Positions 47,198 through 60,523 of a stretch of DNA of 64,000 bases are shown one piece after another. This DNA is from Scytalidium lignicola (taxonomy: Eukaryota > Ascomycota > Leotiomycetes): assembly GCA_002812745.2 (NCBI GenBank), contig NCSJ02000240.1:1-64000 (forward strand), in the 5' to 3' direction. A program made the translations under genes and the position numbers. The first letter of the stretch is position 1. Every line of letters starts with the position of its first letter. Under the pieces are notes generated by a model, which saw nothing but the letters and a program-made list of their open reading frames with translations, had not been told where the DNA came from and searched no databases.

Positions 47198-50100
47198 ATA
47201 TAACTCTTTTATACTTGATTAATGTTTAGTATAATATATTCACATTTCCTTTCTAGTTTATAAGTATTATGATATAGTTAATTTATAATAATAAGTCTTT
47301 ATTATTCACAAATGAGGTATTTATAAAGACTAATAACTATAACATTTCCTTTTTGAGTTTAATGAATTATATTCCTTTGACAATGTTTTGGATTTATTAT
47401 TATAAGTGTTTATTTAGTGATTTTATGTCTTCTTAGCTAAGATTAATAGCTTGAGCAATTATTAATAGGTTATATAACATTTCTAGTTAGCAAACTAAAG
47501 TTATATATACTCCTTAAACATGTTATGTAATATATTACTCTTTAATGGTAAGGTTTTAATGTATAATTTCTTATAAGTTTATTATAGTAATTGATTTCCT
47601 AGTTATAAGTGGTAGATTAATATATTAGTACTCTTGAGTAAGTGAAATTCTAATATTGTTCAATTGTATAATACCTTTATTGAACTTGATTCCTTTGTTA
47701 ATAATCAATGTTTTATGTGCTTTTATTAGGAAATTAGCCNTTTTTTAGTTATTCTTGTTCAAGTTTAACAAATTAAGCATTTTCAACAAACAAAGTATTA
47801 TTAGTTTAAAGCTTTACAACATTAAAAGGTTTAATATTATATAATAAGCAAGAGTTATATATTGATGATTTCATAATAAGTACTTTAACATAATAAGAGT
47901 AATAAGTTTAGAATTAATAGTTTCTAACTTTAAAGACTTTGTAAAGTAACTTTACAACTTGTAAAATTAAGCTTTTATAAAGACTAAGTTGCTTTGTAAA
48001 CTCTAAAGATAATTATACATAGAAATCCTGATTTAATAAAGTAGTAAATTATATATATACTTGTGAAATGTCTTATAAGTACAAGCTTGTACTTTTATAC
48101 TTTATAATAATAATATAAAGAATAATACATTAGTTAACATGTTGAATAATAAGTAATTAAGTCAAAACAAGCTTCTTCTTATTGTCCTTGTAAGCTTGTA
48201 CTACAAAGTATGATTTTTCAAAAGCTTTTTTAATTCCCTTATTCTTGATTTTGTCTATAAACCTAATGTTGAATATGTATATATTGTTAAGTATACTTTG
48301 AAGGTTTATAATCTTGAAAATATTCTTTTCAAGTAGTCTTAATATTTTAACTTAACATAAGGTTATAAATTAAGGTTATTCAAGTTCTTTGTCTTATAAG
48401 AAGATAATGACTTCAAGGTATTTACAAAGTCTTTTATGTCTACACTTTACTAGTAGTATTAATAATAGAGTAATAGTTATAATCAACTTGTTAAACTTCT
48501 TTTGATGCTCTTTAATAATTATAATTTCTGGTTTTAACTTTAGTAACTTAATTTTATTAATTCCTTCTATAAGTATAAGGTATAGTTTTATGATTTTTAA
48601 CCTAAATAGTATATTCTTATACAATAATGCTAATATACATATTTCTCCATCTATACTTATAAGCTTGTATAACCTTTCTTAGCTTTTGTTCTAACTTATA
48701 TTTCTTGCTTTTTACATAAGAACATTTGAATTTAACAATAAGTTGTGAATAATACTTATATTAAGGTTGTTGTACATATTGATTACATTTTATACTTGTT
48801 ATTTTACTTTGATTTTACTGATTTCCTTTATAACCTTCTTAATTATTATAACTCTTTAACTTATAATTAAGGCTAAGGTATTAAGTTCTGATATACATGA
48901 GTAAGTATTATAAACTAGTAGTATAAGGATAAGTTTATTAAGTCTTATTAAATTGTTAACAGCTTTGAACATTATTTATAAAACTATATTTTTGTTAAGA
49001 TTATAGATTTTAATTATAATTATCTAATAAGTATATTATACAAGTATATAATATCATTCAACATAGTTAATTAAGTTATAAACTTCTATTAAGATTACTT
49101 TTAAGGTTATTCTTATAATTGTAATACTTTACTAGAATTTCTTATTAATAAAGTTCTTTTTATTGTTAATTATAATTTAATCTAAAGATCTTAAGTAAAT
49201 GTTAATCTAACAAGCTTATAAAGCATCTTAAGTATACTTTATACTAATATTTTAAAGTTATTTACTAGCTTAATAATATATTCTTTTATCAACAATATAA
49301 AGTATTAATTTATTGTTAATGTAAAAGACATTGATAATAATAGAATAGTTAAAGCTAATATTATCTTGTAAGTTGAATTTAAACCTTCTTAACAACTTCT
49401 TATAATATTAGCAATGAGCATAGAACTTAGTAAGATATTCTAATATATTTTTGTTAATATCATAACTTATATAATCTAATATACATTATAATCTAGTTAT
49501 TAACAAGTAGTCAAAACGTTGGCATAAGCATTATAATTCCACGTTAGTTAAGAAACAAAAGTCTTCCTTCAGTAAATTAAAGACAAGAGCTTATAAAGAA
49601 GTATCTTAAAGAGATTACTATAGTTAAATCATTATATAACTAGTATGTTTCCTTGTAAAGTAACTAATTAATTTGTAAGATTGTTGAAATATACACTTAA
49701 TCAATCTATGTCCATTAAGCATAATAAGAAAGGTATAGTCAACATAACTACATAGAATTCAATTTGCCTAATTGATATATTTATTAATATAAAGTCTATC
49801 AAAATTATGCTCTTAATTTTAAATTATACTTTTATTATGCCTTTAGTAATTGTATCAAGCATTATAAATCAGTTTATTTATTGTAAAGCTTTAAATTGGC
49901 CATAATTAGTTGTAAAGTTTATTACAACTCTTATATTAATTATAATTCTATGAAATTACCTTGAATTATACCTTACTAAGCTTGTTATGTTAAATACTTC
50001 TGTTATAATTGTTATAAAAGCTTTTAAGTTAATATCCTAAGAGTAAGTTTTAGTTGTTAACACCTTAACTATTAATTAGTATAAGAAAGTGTTATTAACT

Positions 50101-51034
50101 AGTTCTATAACAATTAGAGTAGTTAAATCCATTAGAATACTTTTGTATAAGGTGAAGAATACAAAATCACCTTATTTAAGTTCTTCAAGTTCTGAATTAA
50201 GGTTATTATCAACGTTGTTAACAAAAAGGGTTTTAAAAGTAAAGTTTAATTCTTCTTTAGAATTATTACTTTTACAATTAATAACATATTGTTGAAATTA
50301 CTTTTTAAAATGTTATTTAAAGTCATAGACAATAAAGTTGAATTAGTTTATGTATTTAGCTTTAAAATATACTTTTTCAGCATCTTACTCCTCTTATAAG
50401 TATTTCCATAATTAATAACCTTCTCTTTTGTATATAAAACATTTTCCTTATGTCTGAGGACATAAAGTAATATATCTAGAACTTTGCAAGTAATATCATT
50501 AACTTACTTTACAATTGGTATAATAATGACAATTTGTAAAGTAAGTTTCATTATAGTATTCTTGTTCCTTTTCCTTTTTATATAATATGATAAACAAGTA
50601 AAGTTTGTTAATAAGTTGCTTTAAATCTTTTAATAAGTTTGAAATAATATATTTATATGCTGGAGATCTTTAATAAGTAGTAATCAACTTCTTATAAAGA
50701 ATATTAGTTATCTTGTAAATTGGTTAAAGGTTGTATTAAAGCTCTTAAAGCTTGTTAATAAGTAATTATATANTTTTTAAACGTTGTTTTCTTAAGGTTT
50801 TTAATTGTAATCAAGGTTAATATTATGCTTTCTTATTCAATATGGATTTGATAATAATATATAAGTCTTTTGTAAAAGTTATATAAATAAGTGTATACTT
50901 TTTTAAATGTATGTTTAACAAGGTTGTTAATAATAAAATAACCTTTTATTAATCTTGTTAACATAATAAAGAATACTTTAATATAGAATTCCTTTAGTAA
51001 TTCTACTTGTTTATAATAACTCTTAAAGATTATC
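47198..51034. other. AT-rich region without a supported gene
   Basis: About 3.8 kb of extremely AT-rich DNA with stops in all frames. I tried both strands for RT and integrase motifs and could not support any. Presumably old, RIP-mutated retroelement DNA. Confidence 0.4.
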
Positions 51035-51278
51035 TGTTAAAGCCTAGATTACAGAGCCTAAGAAGTATACATAGTGTATTAAGCACATGAACAGAGTATT
51101 AAGATAAGGGCTTANTTNAAGAGTATACAAAACTCAACATATATAAGAATAACTTAAGTAATCATTATAATTTGAATTCTTCAGGAATTAGTTTAGAGAA
51201 TAGAACAAGCTTAATTGTTAATGCTATCATCTCCTTGATTATGATTCACTGTCTTCACCCTAGACTCAGTCTATAACA
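51035..51278 (+). repeat. LTR, family 2 (right copy)
   Basis: TGTTAAAGCCTAGATTACAG...AGTCTATAACA, 244 bases, matching 1974-2217. Bounded by TG and CA. No partner LTR was found near it, so it may be a solo LTR or part of a nested element. Confidence 0.75.
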
Positions 51279-53588
51279 ATAAGTATAAATTTAACTTATA
51301 CATTACCTTTTAAGAAGACTAAAGTTATACAAAGTCAGAATACATATATTAGAATACTACTTTTAAAGTTATATATAAGTTATAATTTCCATTTAAAGCT
51401 TCTTTTCTACGTTTCCAAGATTTTTTTACTTTTTTTTTATCTTATATAAAAGTAAAAAAGTAAACNAAATACTTTATTATACTTTTAACAACTAATTATA
51501 AGAATAAAAACTATAATATACACGTTAAAACTACTTGATTTTTATGTCTTTATAATACAAATATAATATTAGTTAATATTCAAATAATAATAGATTAAAG
51601 TTTTAATGTTAGCTTTTTAAGTTATAAGATAATTTTAAAATTCTTTTTTCTATTTTAGATATCTCAGTTAAAACAATATATTATTATTATTGTCTAATGT
51701 ATTTTCAAGATTAATTATTCTTATTAGAAGAGGNAAAAAGTAATAAATCAGTTATATATTAATATTAGAAAAATTAAATCTATTATTATAAAGTAGAAAG
51801 TAGAATACAGATTATAATAATTTATAAACAATAAAGTNAAAAAGTGAGTAGCTTAGTGTATAACACAAATTATAGTAAAGGAATATTATACTAGAAAGTA
51901 TAAATAGTTAAGTTATAAAAGAGAATAAATAGTTATTAAAGAAAACCTAAAAGGTAATGTTAGTATTATAATACTTTGTTATACTAATNAAAAAAACTAT
52001 TAAAATNAAAAAAATACTAAATTGTAATAGTAAAATATGCTAAAGCTAGTTTTGTAAAAGAATTATAAAGAAATACTTAACAGTGCTTTAAAGTAATGTT
52101 ATTAGTAAAAAATGAGTTAAGTAATTGTCAGATATTTATTAAAGTTGTTTAGTATTCGAAATAATATATTATATTTAATTTAATATAAACTATATATTAA
52201 GTTATTACTTTATAGCATTTTCATGATAAGTATAAAGTAATAAAATTAATCTATAATACTAATAAGCTTTAAATATACTAACTTAATGCTTATTAGTAAA
52301 TAACCTTGAATTTAATAATATTAAAGTATTTTGTAAAATGAAGTTAGAATTTAACTAAGACTATTTCTTTTAACTAATTACTAAATTTTCAAATTTTACA
52401 TTAATAATTAATATATATATATTTACTTATCTTAACATTAAGGATATTCTTTTATCAGTTATTAATTAATTAATCTTTAAAGTAACTATAAGTTTTTACA
52501 TTTATACAAGTCAACTTAGATAGCCTACAAAGAATAATTAGTATAGAACACTATTATTAATTAAACTTTAAATTATCTAAGACNTTTTTATTGCTTGAAA
52601 ATATATATTAAATTCTTATAATTAAATAATACTTATATTCTTACAAATTGCTTAAAGATAAACTTGTTACAATTCTTTAACATTATATAATCTAGAAAAG
52701 ATTCGAAATTCAAGTAAAATATTAATGTTCTTTATTAATTTATACAGTAAAGTCTTATACTAACAAATAGCAGAGTTCTGTTATAAGCCTTCTTAATAGC
52801 AAAATCTACAATCTTCTTTTTATAATAATAAAAGACATTGAAAATAAGCTTTTAAAAAGAATTTAAACTTATAAAATTCTAACAAAACCTTTTAATGTAC
52901 TTTGCAGCCTTTTTCTCTTTTATACATTATTGTTTAAGCTCTTGCTTTATTAAAGCCTTTTCACTAATAGAAGAATATACAGTTTAATATAGTTTAACAA
53001 TTAAACTATATCTTTTCTCCTTTAGATTTTAAAGCCTTTTGCTTAACTTTAAGCATTTACTTTATAATAAAGAATTAGTTAATATTTTAACAACTATTAT
53101 ATAGCTTTTAATGTTAAGACTCTTAAGTAATACAATATATTATCTTTGCTTTACAAAGAATTTGTAAAGATTATTACATTTTATTAAAGTAACATTTAAC
53201 TATATAATTTTAATATTTATATAAACTTTAAGCTTATATATTATAAATCTAATGCTTGTATTTACTTTACATTAACTTTTAGGTTTATTATTAAAAGCTT
53301 TAATAAAACTTTTTAAAGAGTTGAACTAAACAATTATTTAAAAGTTAATTATATCTTCTTTAATAAGTTTAAACTGCTTAAGTGGTTTTTATCTGTTAAG
53401 TTTACTACTAGTAATGCTAATCAAATTTTAAGAAGAATTAAACAAGGTATAAACTAATAAAGAAAATATAATCTTTAATTTATTGTTAAAATCAAAGAAA
53501 ACTACTTAAAAGAATTTTAATTAATTTAATATCTTAAGTATAAAAAGTATAACTTATTAGTATTTTCTAATGTTTAATTGTTAAAGTT
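51279..53588. other. AT-rich region without a supported gene
   Basis: About 2.3 kb of AT-rich DNA with stops everywhere and Ns in A/T runs. No recognisable protein text. Confidence 0.4.
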
Positions 53589-53795
53589 GTTTGTATGTAG
53601 AGTGAAGAGAGACTAGAAGGCTAAAACATAATAGAAGACTAACAGTGTAATAACAATTAGTTAAGTGTAAATTCACTTTAAAACTTGGTATTCTCTTAAA
53701 GTACAAGATGAATCTTTGACTTCTGTTAAAGAGAAAAGGAAAACTTCCTCTTTATAGACAGGAGTTAGCAGTTAAGGAGTAATTAAAACTTAAAC
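53589..53795 (+). repeat. dispersed repeat, family 3 (left copy)
   Basis: About 207 bases matching 59666-59855 with many transitions: GTGTAATAACAATTAGTTAAG, CCTCTTTATAGACAGGAGTTAGC and TAAGGAGTAATTA correspond to ...ATAACAGTTAAATAAG, CTCTTTATAAATAAGAGTCAAC and AAGAGTAATTA. The copies diverge after this point. It probably holds the start of an LTR (TGTAATAACA). The two copies straddle the helicase gene. Confidence 0.65.
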
Positions 53796-54469
53796 CTTTA
53801 TCCTTTTCCTCTTTTATGTGATTAACACACTAAGACTTTAACATTAACTTTGAACTTTCTTTTAACAATTATCACATTTGTACTTTTGTTTATTTGCTTT
53901 ATACTTAGTATATTAAAAGGCNTTTTTTAATAATATTAGAATTTAGTAAATTTAATAATTCTTTTTAAATAAATTTTACTAAAACTTTACTGATTTATAT
54001 AAAACAAGAATTGTTATTTGTCTGTAAAATACTTTAACCATTAATNAAAAAAAGATTTACTTAATAACTTTCTTGAATTTAAAAGAGCTTTTACAACTTG
54101 TAGAATAATTATAAAACCTTTTACTAATTGTTAATCTTTGAATAAGTTATTTACAATTAGTTAAATTTTAAAAAGACTTTATTTAACTAGTAAAGCTTTT
54201 AAAATGCTTTCTGCTAACAAATTTATTATAAAGCTTTTTGTTAGTTGTTAATCTTAAAGTATACTTTTAATAATAACTTAATCTTTAACAAAAGCTTTTT
54301 CTAATAACTAGTTTATTACAAGATATAATAAAGCTTATTAATGTTTAGAAAAACTCTTTAAGTTTAAAGAGTTTACTAATACAATTATAATAACTATTGT
54401 TCTTGATAATGAAGAATTCACTTTTAATCTAGACTTAAATACAATTATATTATAAGTGTTGAGAGTAAT
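53796..54469. other. AT-rich region, no gene
   Basis: About 670 bases of AT-rich DNA between the family-3 repeat and the GC-rich island. Nothing recognised. Confidence 0.4.
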
Positions 54470-54660
54470 ATATTGGTTACGTGCACGTGATACTCACGTG
54501 CCATGTAGACTAGTCCTGATTAGGTAGTGGGAGCGAGCGAAGCTCTTACAGCTTCGCATCACTCCTACCCCCTTTTCGAACAACAACCATGGAATAGCAC
54601 AACGAGTATATTACGTATAATTGCGTACCGTACTTCGTGCTACAGGTGAACCGACAATAA
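54470..54660. other. GC-rich island with hairpins, left of the helicase gene
   Basis: Abrupt rise in G+C inside AT-rich DNA. Perfect inverted repeats: GCACGTGA-tac-TCACGTGC at about 54482-54500, and GCGAAGCT-cttac-AGCTTCGC at about 54537-54557, the second nested in a larger imperfect stem (GTAGTGGGAG...CACTCCTAC). No coding frame. It may be the end of a mobile unit, a recombination site or a promoter; unproven. Confidence 0.55.
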
Positions 54661-54786
54661 GATATGTAAAAAATTATTAATAATAAGAAAAAGAAGTAAT
54701 AAAAGTAATGTTNAAAAATAATAATAAATTGAAAATATAATCCTGTATTTTCACAAGTATTATTATATATATTCAGGCTTTATTTT

Positions 54787-57700
54787 ATGAGAGATCAATT
54801 AGAGGATTCTCATCAACCTGATTTACAATTTATATACTCTGATTTAGAGGATCTTATTGTAAATATTAAGAATTTAATTGATATCCATGATCAAGAAGAT
54901 TCTTTATACAAAGAATTACTTTATTCAATTGAAAATAAAATTATTTACTTATTTTATAAATTATTAAACCAGGATTTAACTCAAAAATCCCTGGAAATTA
55001 ATAGTTTATTTAATAGTCCAATAATTACATATTTAATTTTATCAAGTATTGAACCAAGAACTTTAAATTTTAAAGATGAATCGATTATTGAGAATTATAC
55101 TAGTTATTTAATTTACTTATTTAGACTTTATTTTATCGGTTATTTAGACCTTGAAAATAAAAAGCCTGATCAAGTATTTGATGATTTATTTAATACTTAT
55201 TATTATAAGTTATTAACTAATAAATCTAATAATATATTTGCTGAATTAACTCAAATTCGAGCATATACTCGAAAAATATCTAGTAATAAGGTAAAACCTA
55301 ATCGAGTATTTGATATTAATGAAGATCAAATAGCTATAGATAATAAGGTTATAAGTATTCTAAAATTAAAGGAATTTTATACATCTTTAATTGATGAGTT
55401 AGAGAATATCCTTTATCAAGATTTATTATTTACTAAAAATAAACAAGATCTTGAATTACCTTTACATAATATTCAAGATCAAATATATAATTTAACTGTA
55501 GGGTTTTATTTTATAGACTATATAACTAATACTCAAGATTTGACTAATTACAAGACNTTTTTTAATTAAAAAGCTCTTAAATCCTGAAACTTTAATTAAT
55601 AAGCAATTAGTTAAAGATGTAGATTTTAATACATATAAAATAAATTTTAAGAAGAGGAATTTACAAGTATTATTAACTAATCGAGTTAAATTCTTAGAAC
55701 TTTTAATGTTATGTATTTATTTAACTAGTAGCTCTCCTATTCGAGGAGAGGAAATTATATTATTAAAATATAAAAATACTTTATTAACTAAATTACGCAA
55801 TATTTCTATTGATTTTAAATCAAGTTTAATTAGAATTGAGACTAGTTATTCAAAAACCTTTAATATTACTCGACTTGATACAAATAATATTCGGTATTTA
55901 AGCTATAAATTAAGTAATATATTAAAAACTTATTTATTGATTTTTGTTCCATTTTATAACTACCTTGAATTCGAATATTTTAATTATTCAGAATCAAATG
56001 CTTATTTGTTTACTGATAATAATAATACTCGATTTACAAGTACTCGATTATCAGGGTTATTAGCTCAAAAATCCTTGATATTCTTAGGAGAACGATTAAC
56101 ATTAAATCCTTATCGACATTTAATATTATATATTATTAAAAATCGAATATTATTAGATATTAATACTTCAGATTCAGAAGAGGATTTAATTGAAGATATT
56201 TTAGCTAATCATACATCTAGAACAGCTAATTTGACTTATAGCCGAGAAATAAATCTAGGATTTAATAGAGATTCTTCAATTGAAGGTAAATCCTTAGAAT
56301 TTAATATTAAATTCTTCGAATATTTTAATTTACCAACTAAAGTTGTAAATTCTAATAAGAATAAGAATAAGAATAAGAATAATTCAGGTATTAAAAAGCA
56401 TNAAAAGACAAACTTCAAGCTTAGATGTAAGTTATNAAAAAGTCTAAATCTAAAGCTCGATCTAATTCTACTTCAAGTTCAGTTATAAGCTCTGAATTAA
56501 ATATTCCTTTATTAACTAATTCATTAATATTACCTGAAAGAATAATAAATCGACGTTTATTAGAGCCTTCAAGCTTAATAAGCTCAAATATTGTTGATTT
56601 AACTCAAGATAATACGCAAAATACGCAAAATACGCAAAATTACAAGTATAATAATAATAAATCCTTGTTAGCTTATTTACAGGATTTTTTTCAGGATTCT
56701 ACAGCTCAGTTTAAGTCTGTAGAACAAGAATTAGCCTTAGAAGCAATTATTATTAATAAATACCCATTTATTACTTATATTAATGGTACTAGTAGTGGAA
56801 AATCCTTATTATTCTTACTACCAAGTTTTATAAATCAAAATAATCATATTTATTTTGTCTGTAGTCCACGAGTAAGCTTAAAAGAGGATTTATTACGTAG
56901 ATCTCTTGAATTAGGCTTAAAATCAACCATTTATAATCCTGAAAATATAGAATCTAATTTTATTCAAAATCTAGTTTTTCTTAGCTATGAAGATCTGTTG
57001 AATATTAGATTTACCACATATTTAACGAATTTACAAGCTAGTAATAAAGCTTATACTATATATTTGGATGAAGTTCATTTATTATTACTTGAAAAAGAAT
57101 TCAGGCCTATGTTCAAGTATATTAATACAATTGTTAAATATATAACCCAAATTGTATTTTTAAGTGCTACTTTACCTAATTCCTTATTAGAATTATTAGA
57201 GAATTACTTTAAAATATCTTATAATCAGGTAATTCGAGGTTCAACTACACGAAATAATATTTCTTACAATATTATTGATAAATCTACTTACAATAATAAA
57301 TCTGAAATCGATATTATCACAGATTTATTAAATACAAAGATTTATCCTAATTTAAAATCAGGAGAGAAGGTAATTATATTCACTTCTACATATAATAGTG
57401 TAGATTATTTAAGTAAATACTTAAAAATCCCTGGTTATTACAGTATTAAAGATAAAGATGATAAATCTGATATTTTAAAGGATTTTACAGAGAATCTAAA
57501 TACTAGAGCTTTAATTGGTACTTCAGCCTTAGAAGTAGGCTTGGATATATCTCATATTCGATTCTCAATTCACTTATACAAGATTAAAGGCTTAATAAGC
57601 TTAGATCAAGGAATTGGTCGAATTGGAAGAGATGGTAAACCAAGTATTAGTTATATTATTACTAATTCTATGGTTAATAATAAGGCTTTTAAGCCAGAAT

Positions 57701-58437
57701 TATTAAATTTACCTGTAAATACCATCGAAGATTTTCAGAAATTCGATTACAACAAGTTATTAGAGTTTTTAACTACTAAATCTTGTTATAGAACTATTTT
57801 AGAAAATTATTTTAATAATAAGACCTTGAATAATTGTACAGAACCATTAATTAAATGTGGTTATTGTCAGAATAATAATCTAATTCTGAAATTAAGCCAG
57901 GATCTTAATTTACAAGAAGAAATTCGAGTTAGCCAGAATTTTCAGGTTATAATTGATAAATTGGAGATCTTCTGTAATTTATGCTTATTTTGCTTATTTA
58001 CCAGAGATCTGGAATCTAGCATTGGTCATAATTTGTATAATTGTCCAGATAAATCGGATTTTTCGGATTTATATGCTTATTTTAAGAAGAACAAGGAATA
58101 TATTCGTAAAAACCAGCTTTTTCAAGAAGGAAGCTGTTGTTTTCAGTGTTATCTACCTTCTAAGATCTGTAGCAATCGAGATATTCACTTGATTTCGTGT
58201 AAATATCAGGATATATTGCTTGAATCTTGTTTATTAGCTCGAATTTTAGTTATACACGATAAATTAAGCTTAAAATACTTACAAAAGGTTAGCATACAAG
58301 TATTAGAAGATGAAGAAGCTTTTTGTCGATTTATAAGTACGAAAATTGCTTATAATAATACAGATAGCATTAAAGCTTTAGAAATATTCATGGAGATTGA
58401 TTTACATGTCTTAGATAAATTAAATTTAAATATTTAA
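54787..58437 (+). CDS. tyrosine-recombinase-like domain fused to RecQ-type helicase (telomere-linked-helicase-like)
   Basis: About 1,217 codons in three pieces (54787-55569, 55571-56440 and 56440-58437) whose frame changes fall at N-marked homopolymers (55558; 56402 and/or 56436). The protein text continues across each, so one protein is likely. Residues about 300-490 resemble a tyrosine recombinase: Arg in SSPIRGEEIILL (55742), YRH in LTLNPYRHLIL (56114), His and Tyr in LANHTSRTANLTY (56210, 56237). The usual His of HxxR is Asn. Next is a Ser/Asn linker with three NTQ repeats, then the helicase: NGTSSGKSLLF (about 56783), DEVH (57067), FLSATLP, KVIIFTSTYNS, ALIGTSALEVGLDIS, and LDQGIGRIGRDG (57604). 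Cys-rich segments close it (KCGYCQ; CNLCLFC; CCFQCYLPSKIC). All helicase motifs are intact; no in-frame stops occur. Leucine is nearly always TTA and Arg CGA/AGA. I know similar YR-plus-helicase proteins near fungal telomeres; that relation is inference. Confidence 0.8.
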
Positions 58438-58779
58438 CATGTTTAAATAGAATATTTCGACGAATACATAATATTATATAATAATATGTATATTACTGAA
58501 ATCAGAAAATTTTTACTTTATCCATTTTGCTCTTTTCTTTTTTTTTTAATTCCTAATCTTCATAGTTATAACTTAATAAGAGATAAATTTTCTTCTTGAA
58601 TTTTACTTGAAATTTAAATTTTGTATTTAATTATAGTTATCTAATATATAATATTATATAATCAAAAATATATTATTTAAATCAGAAGCATTTACTTTAT
58701 CTAACTTACATAATATTATCTTACAAAATTTTGATTTTCATAGTTATAATCAAGTATAATATGATTTTCGTAGATTTGA
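58438..58779. other. AT-rich downstream region, no gene
   Basis: Holds the 3' end of the helicase gene; contains a T run at 58535-58549. No gene. Confidence 0.4.
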
Positions 58780-59340
58780 ACATGTAAGCCTGATATTTTA
58801 GGCATAAAAGCTGATCATTACCCGATTTGGCTAGGGTGAGGCCAAAAACCAGCCAAAGTTGAGGCTAAAAACCAGCAGACTAATAACTTTTGGATTTTAC
58901 AAGCTACAAACTTTGTAATCGAATACATTTATCACCATCGATCGTACAAATACGAAATCGACATCATGTGAAAGCTGATTTCTGGCTCTACACATGCACA
59001 TAATCTTTATTAGATTTGGATGCGAATTGATGGTGCAAATTCACTTGGAAGGCTCGAAATCAGCTCGTTTACACTTCGCACTCGAATAGCTCGACCAGTC
59101 GACGTCGCACGACCGCGTAAACTGGATCCCGCGATAGGCCAGCCAATTCTCCACCGACGCGACACCAGCCATCCTGCAGCAGCTCCCGTCGCGGTCGAGC
59201 TGTCCGTCCTGGCAATCGGGGCCTTCCCAGAGGGCCGGCCGAATCGGGTTTGGCGGGTGAGGCCAAAAACCAGCGCACGGGCCGCGTGAGGCCAAAGACC
59301 GGCGGATGGGCCGTTAAGGGTCACCATCTCATCTCTGAAT
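58780..59340. other. GC-rich island with GTGAGGCCAAAAACCAGC repeats
   Basis: Composition jumps from AT-rich to strongly GC-rich. GTGAGGCCAAAAACCAGC occurs at about 58837 and 59257, with variants GTTGAGGCTAAAAACCAGC at about 58859 and GTGAGGCCAAAGACCGGC at about 59286. The open frames on both strands overlap each other and have no motif, so I do not call a gene. Ends near ATGGGCCGTTAAGGGTCACC. May be the 3' end of a mobile unit or subtelomere-like DNA. Confidence 0.55.
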
Positions 59341-59665
59341 ACAGCCCGTTACCACCATCCACCTCCCTCTTCAAAGGGTTAAAAGGCGTTATACCGTTTC
59401 TACACTATAAGTTTTCATTTAAATAACAACCTTCAATCTTAATTTATCTTCATAACATTACCTTCTAATTTCGTAATAGCTAAAAATCCCTTGCTTNAAA
59501 AAGATTAAGATTAAGAAGTTACTTGGATTTACTTATTAACACTTAAGTCAAGTGACAAGATCTTCTTTACCCTTCTTCCTTATTTTCATACTATTATTTA
59601 CAACAAAGTACTTACTTCTTCTTTTAATAATCTAACTTAATTTAAAAAAACTTATTAAAGTTATT
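59341..59665. other. AT-rich region, no gene
   Basis: Transition back to AT-rich DNA; nothing recognised. Confidence 0.35.
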
Positions 59666-59855
59666 TGCATATAAAGTAAAGACAAGCTAAGAGTCTAAAA
59701 CTAAGCAAGTAGATAGTAATGTAATAACAGTTAAATAAGTATAAACTTATTTTAAATTCTAATATTCTCTAAAATTACAAAATTAATCTCTAACTCTTGT
59801 TAAAAAGAAGAAAACCTACTCTTTATAAATAAGAGTCAACAACTAAAGAGTAATT
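59666..59855 (+). repeat. dispersed repeat, family 3 (right copy)
   Basis: Partner of 53589-53795, in the same orientation, more decayed. Diverges after AAGAGTAATTA. Confidence 0.6.
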
Positions 59856-60121
59856 AGTATATATAAGAAGTTAAGTTAATATTACAAAACTATACTATCC
59901 AAGTTATTAAATAGCCAAAGATAAGGTAAATATTCAAAAACAATAAATATAAAGTACACTTAAATAAATAACTAAGTCAAAGGTAAGATTTAATAATATA
60001 TTTAAATTGAACATTAAAAGTTTACTCTCATGTTCTTATAATATGCTTATATAAATAATAAAATACAATTAAATCCTTTGAAGTCCTTAAAGTCCTCTGA
60101 AGTCCTCCAAAGATCTTTAAT
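59856..60121. other. AT-rich spacer
   Basis: About 270 bases. Contains AAAGTCCTTAAAGTCCTCTG-like and TACTCTCATGTTCTTATA text that looks like an inverted scrap of LTR family 1. No gene. Confidence 0.35.
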
Positions 60122-60502
60122 TGTTAGGTTCTCTATGTATACTTATTACAAGTTTTACCATAACACACTAATTGGTATAAGCCTGAGGCTCAGTACAAAT
60201 ACATTGTACAAGAGAACCTGACAATTAAACAGTCACATAATAAGGACTCAAAACCTAGGAGGTCCAGGGTCTGTAAGCTTTGGACTTAAGGACCTAGAAG
60301 TTCAAGGGTCTAACAGTATTTCATTAACTATATAAGTACACTGTAAGAACATAAGAGTAAACTCCTTGTATTCAACCTAAATACATTACTAAATCCTACC
60401 CTTAACTTAGTCACCTGCTTATATATCACATGTTTCTATTGTCCTTGAACATCTACCTTACCCTTGGCTATCCAATAACCTAAATAGCATAGTTTTATAA
60501 CA
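60122..60502 (+). repeat. LTR, family 1 (right copy), 5' LTR of the following element
   Basis: TGTTAGGTTCTC...TTATAACA, 381 bases, matching 700-1057. A gag frame starts 22 bases after it, so it is a 5' LTR here. Confidence 0.8.
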
Positions 60503-60523
60503 TTTTAAACACTACCTATCTTA

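Noticed and set aside
47198..51034. Possible reverse transcriptase or integrase on the minus strand
   Set aside because: I read several stretches on both strands and could not match a consistent motif order.
54787..58437. Mitochondrial or plasmid origin of the AT-rich helicase gene
   Set aside because: It reads with the standard code and sits between nuclear transposons; no mitochondrial gene is nearby.
59010..59327. Overlapping open frames on both strands in the GC-rich island
   Set aside because: Long frames on several overlapping readings are expected in GC-rich DNA with few stops; none has a motif.
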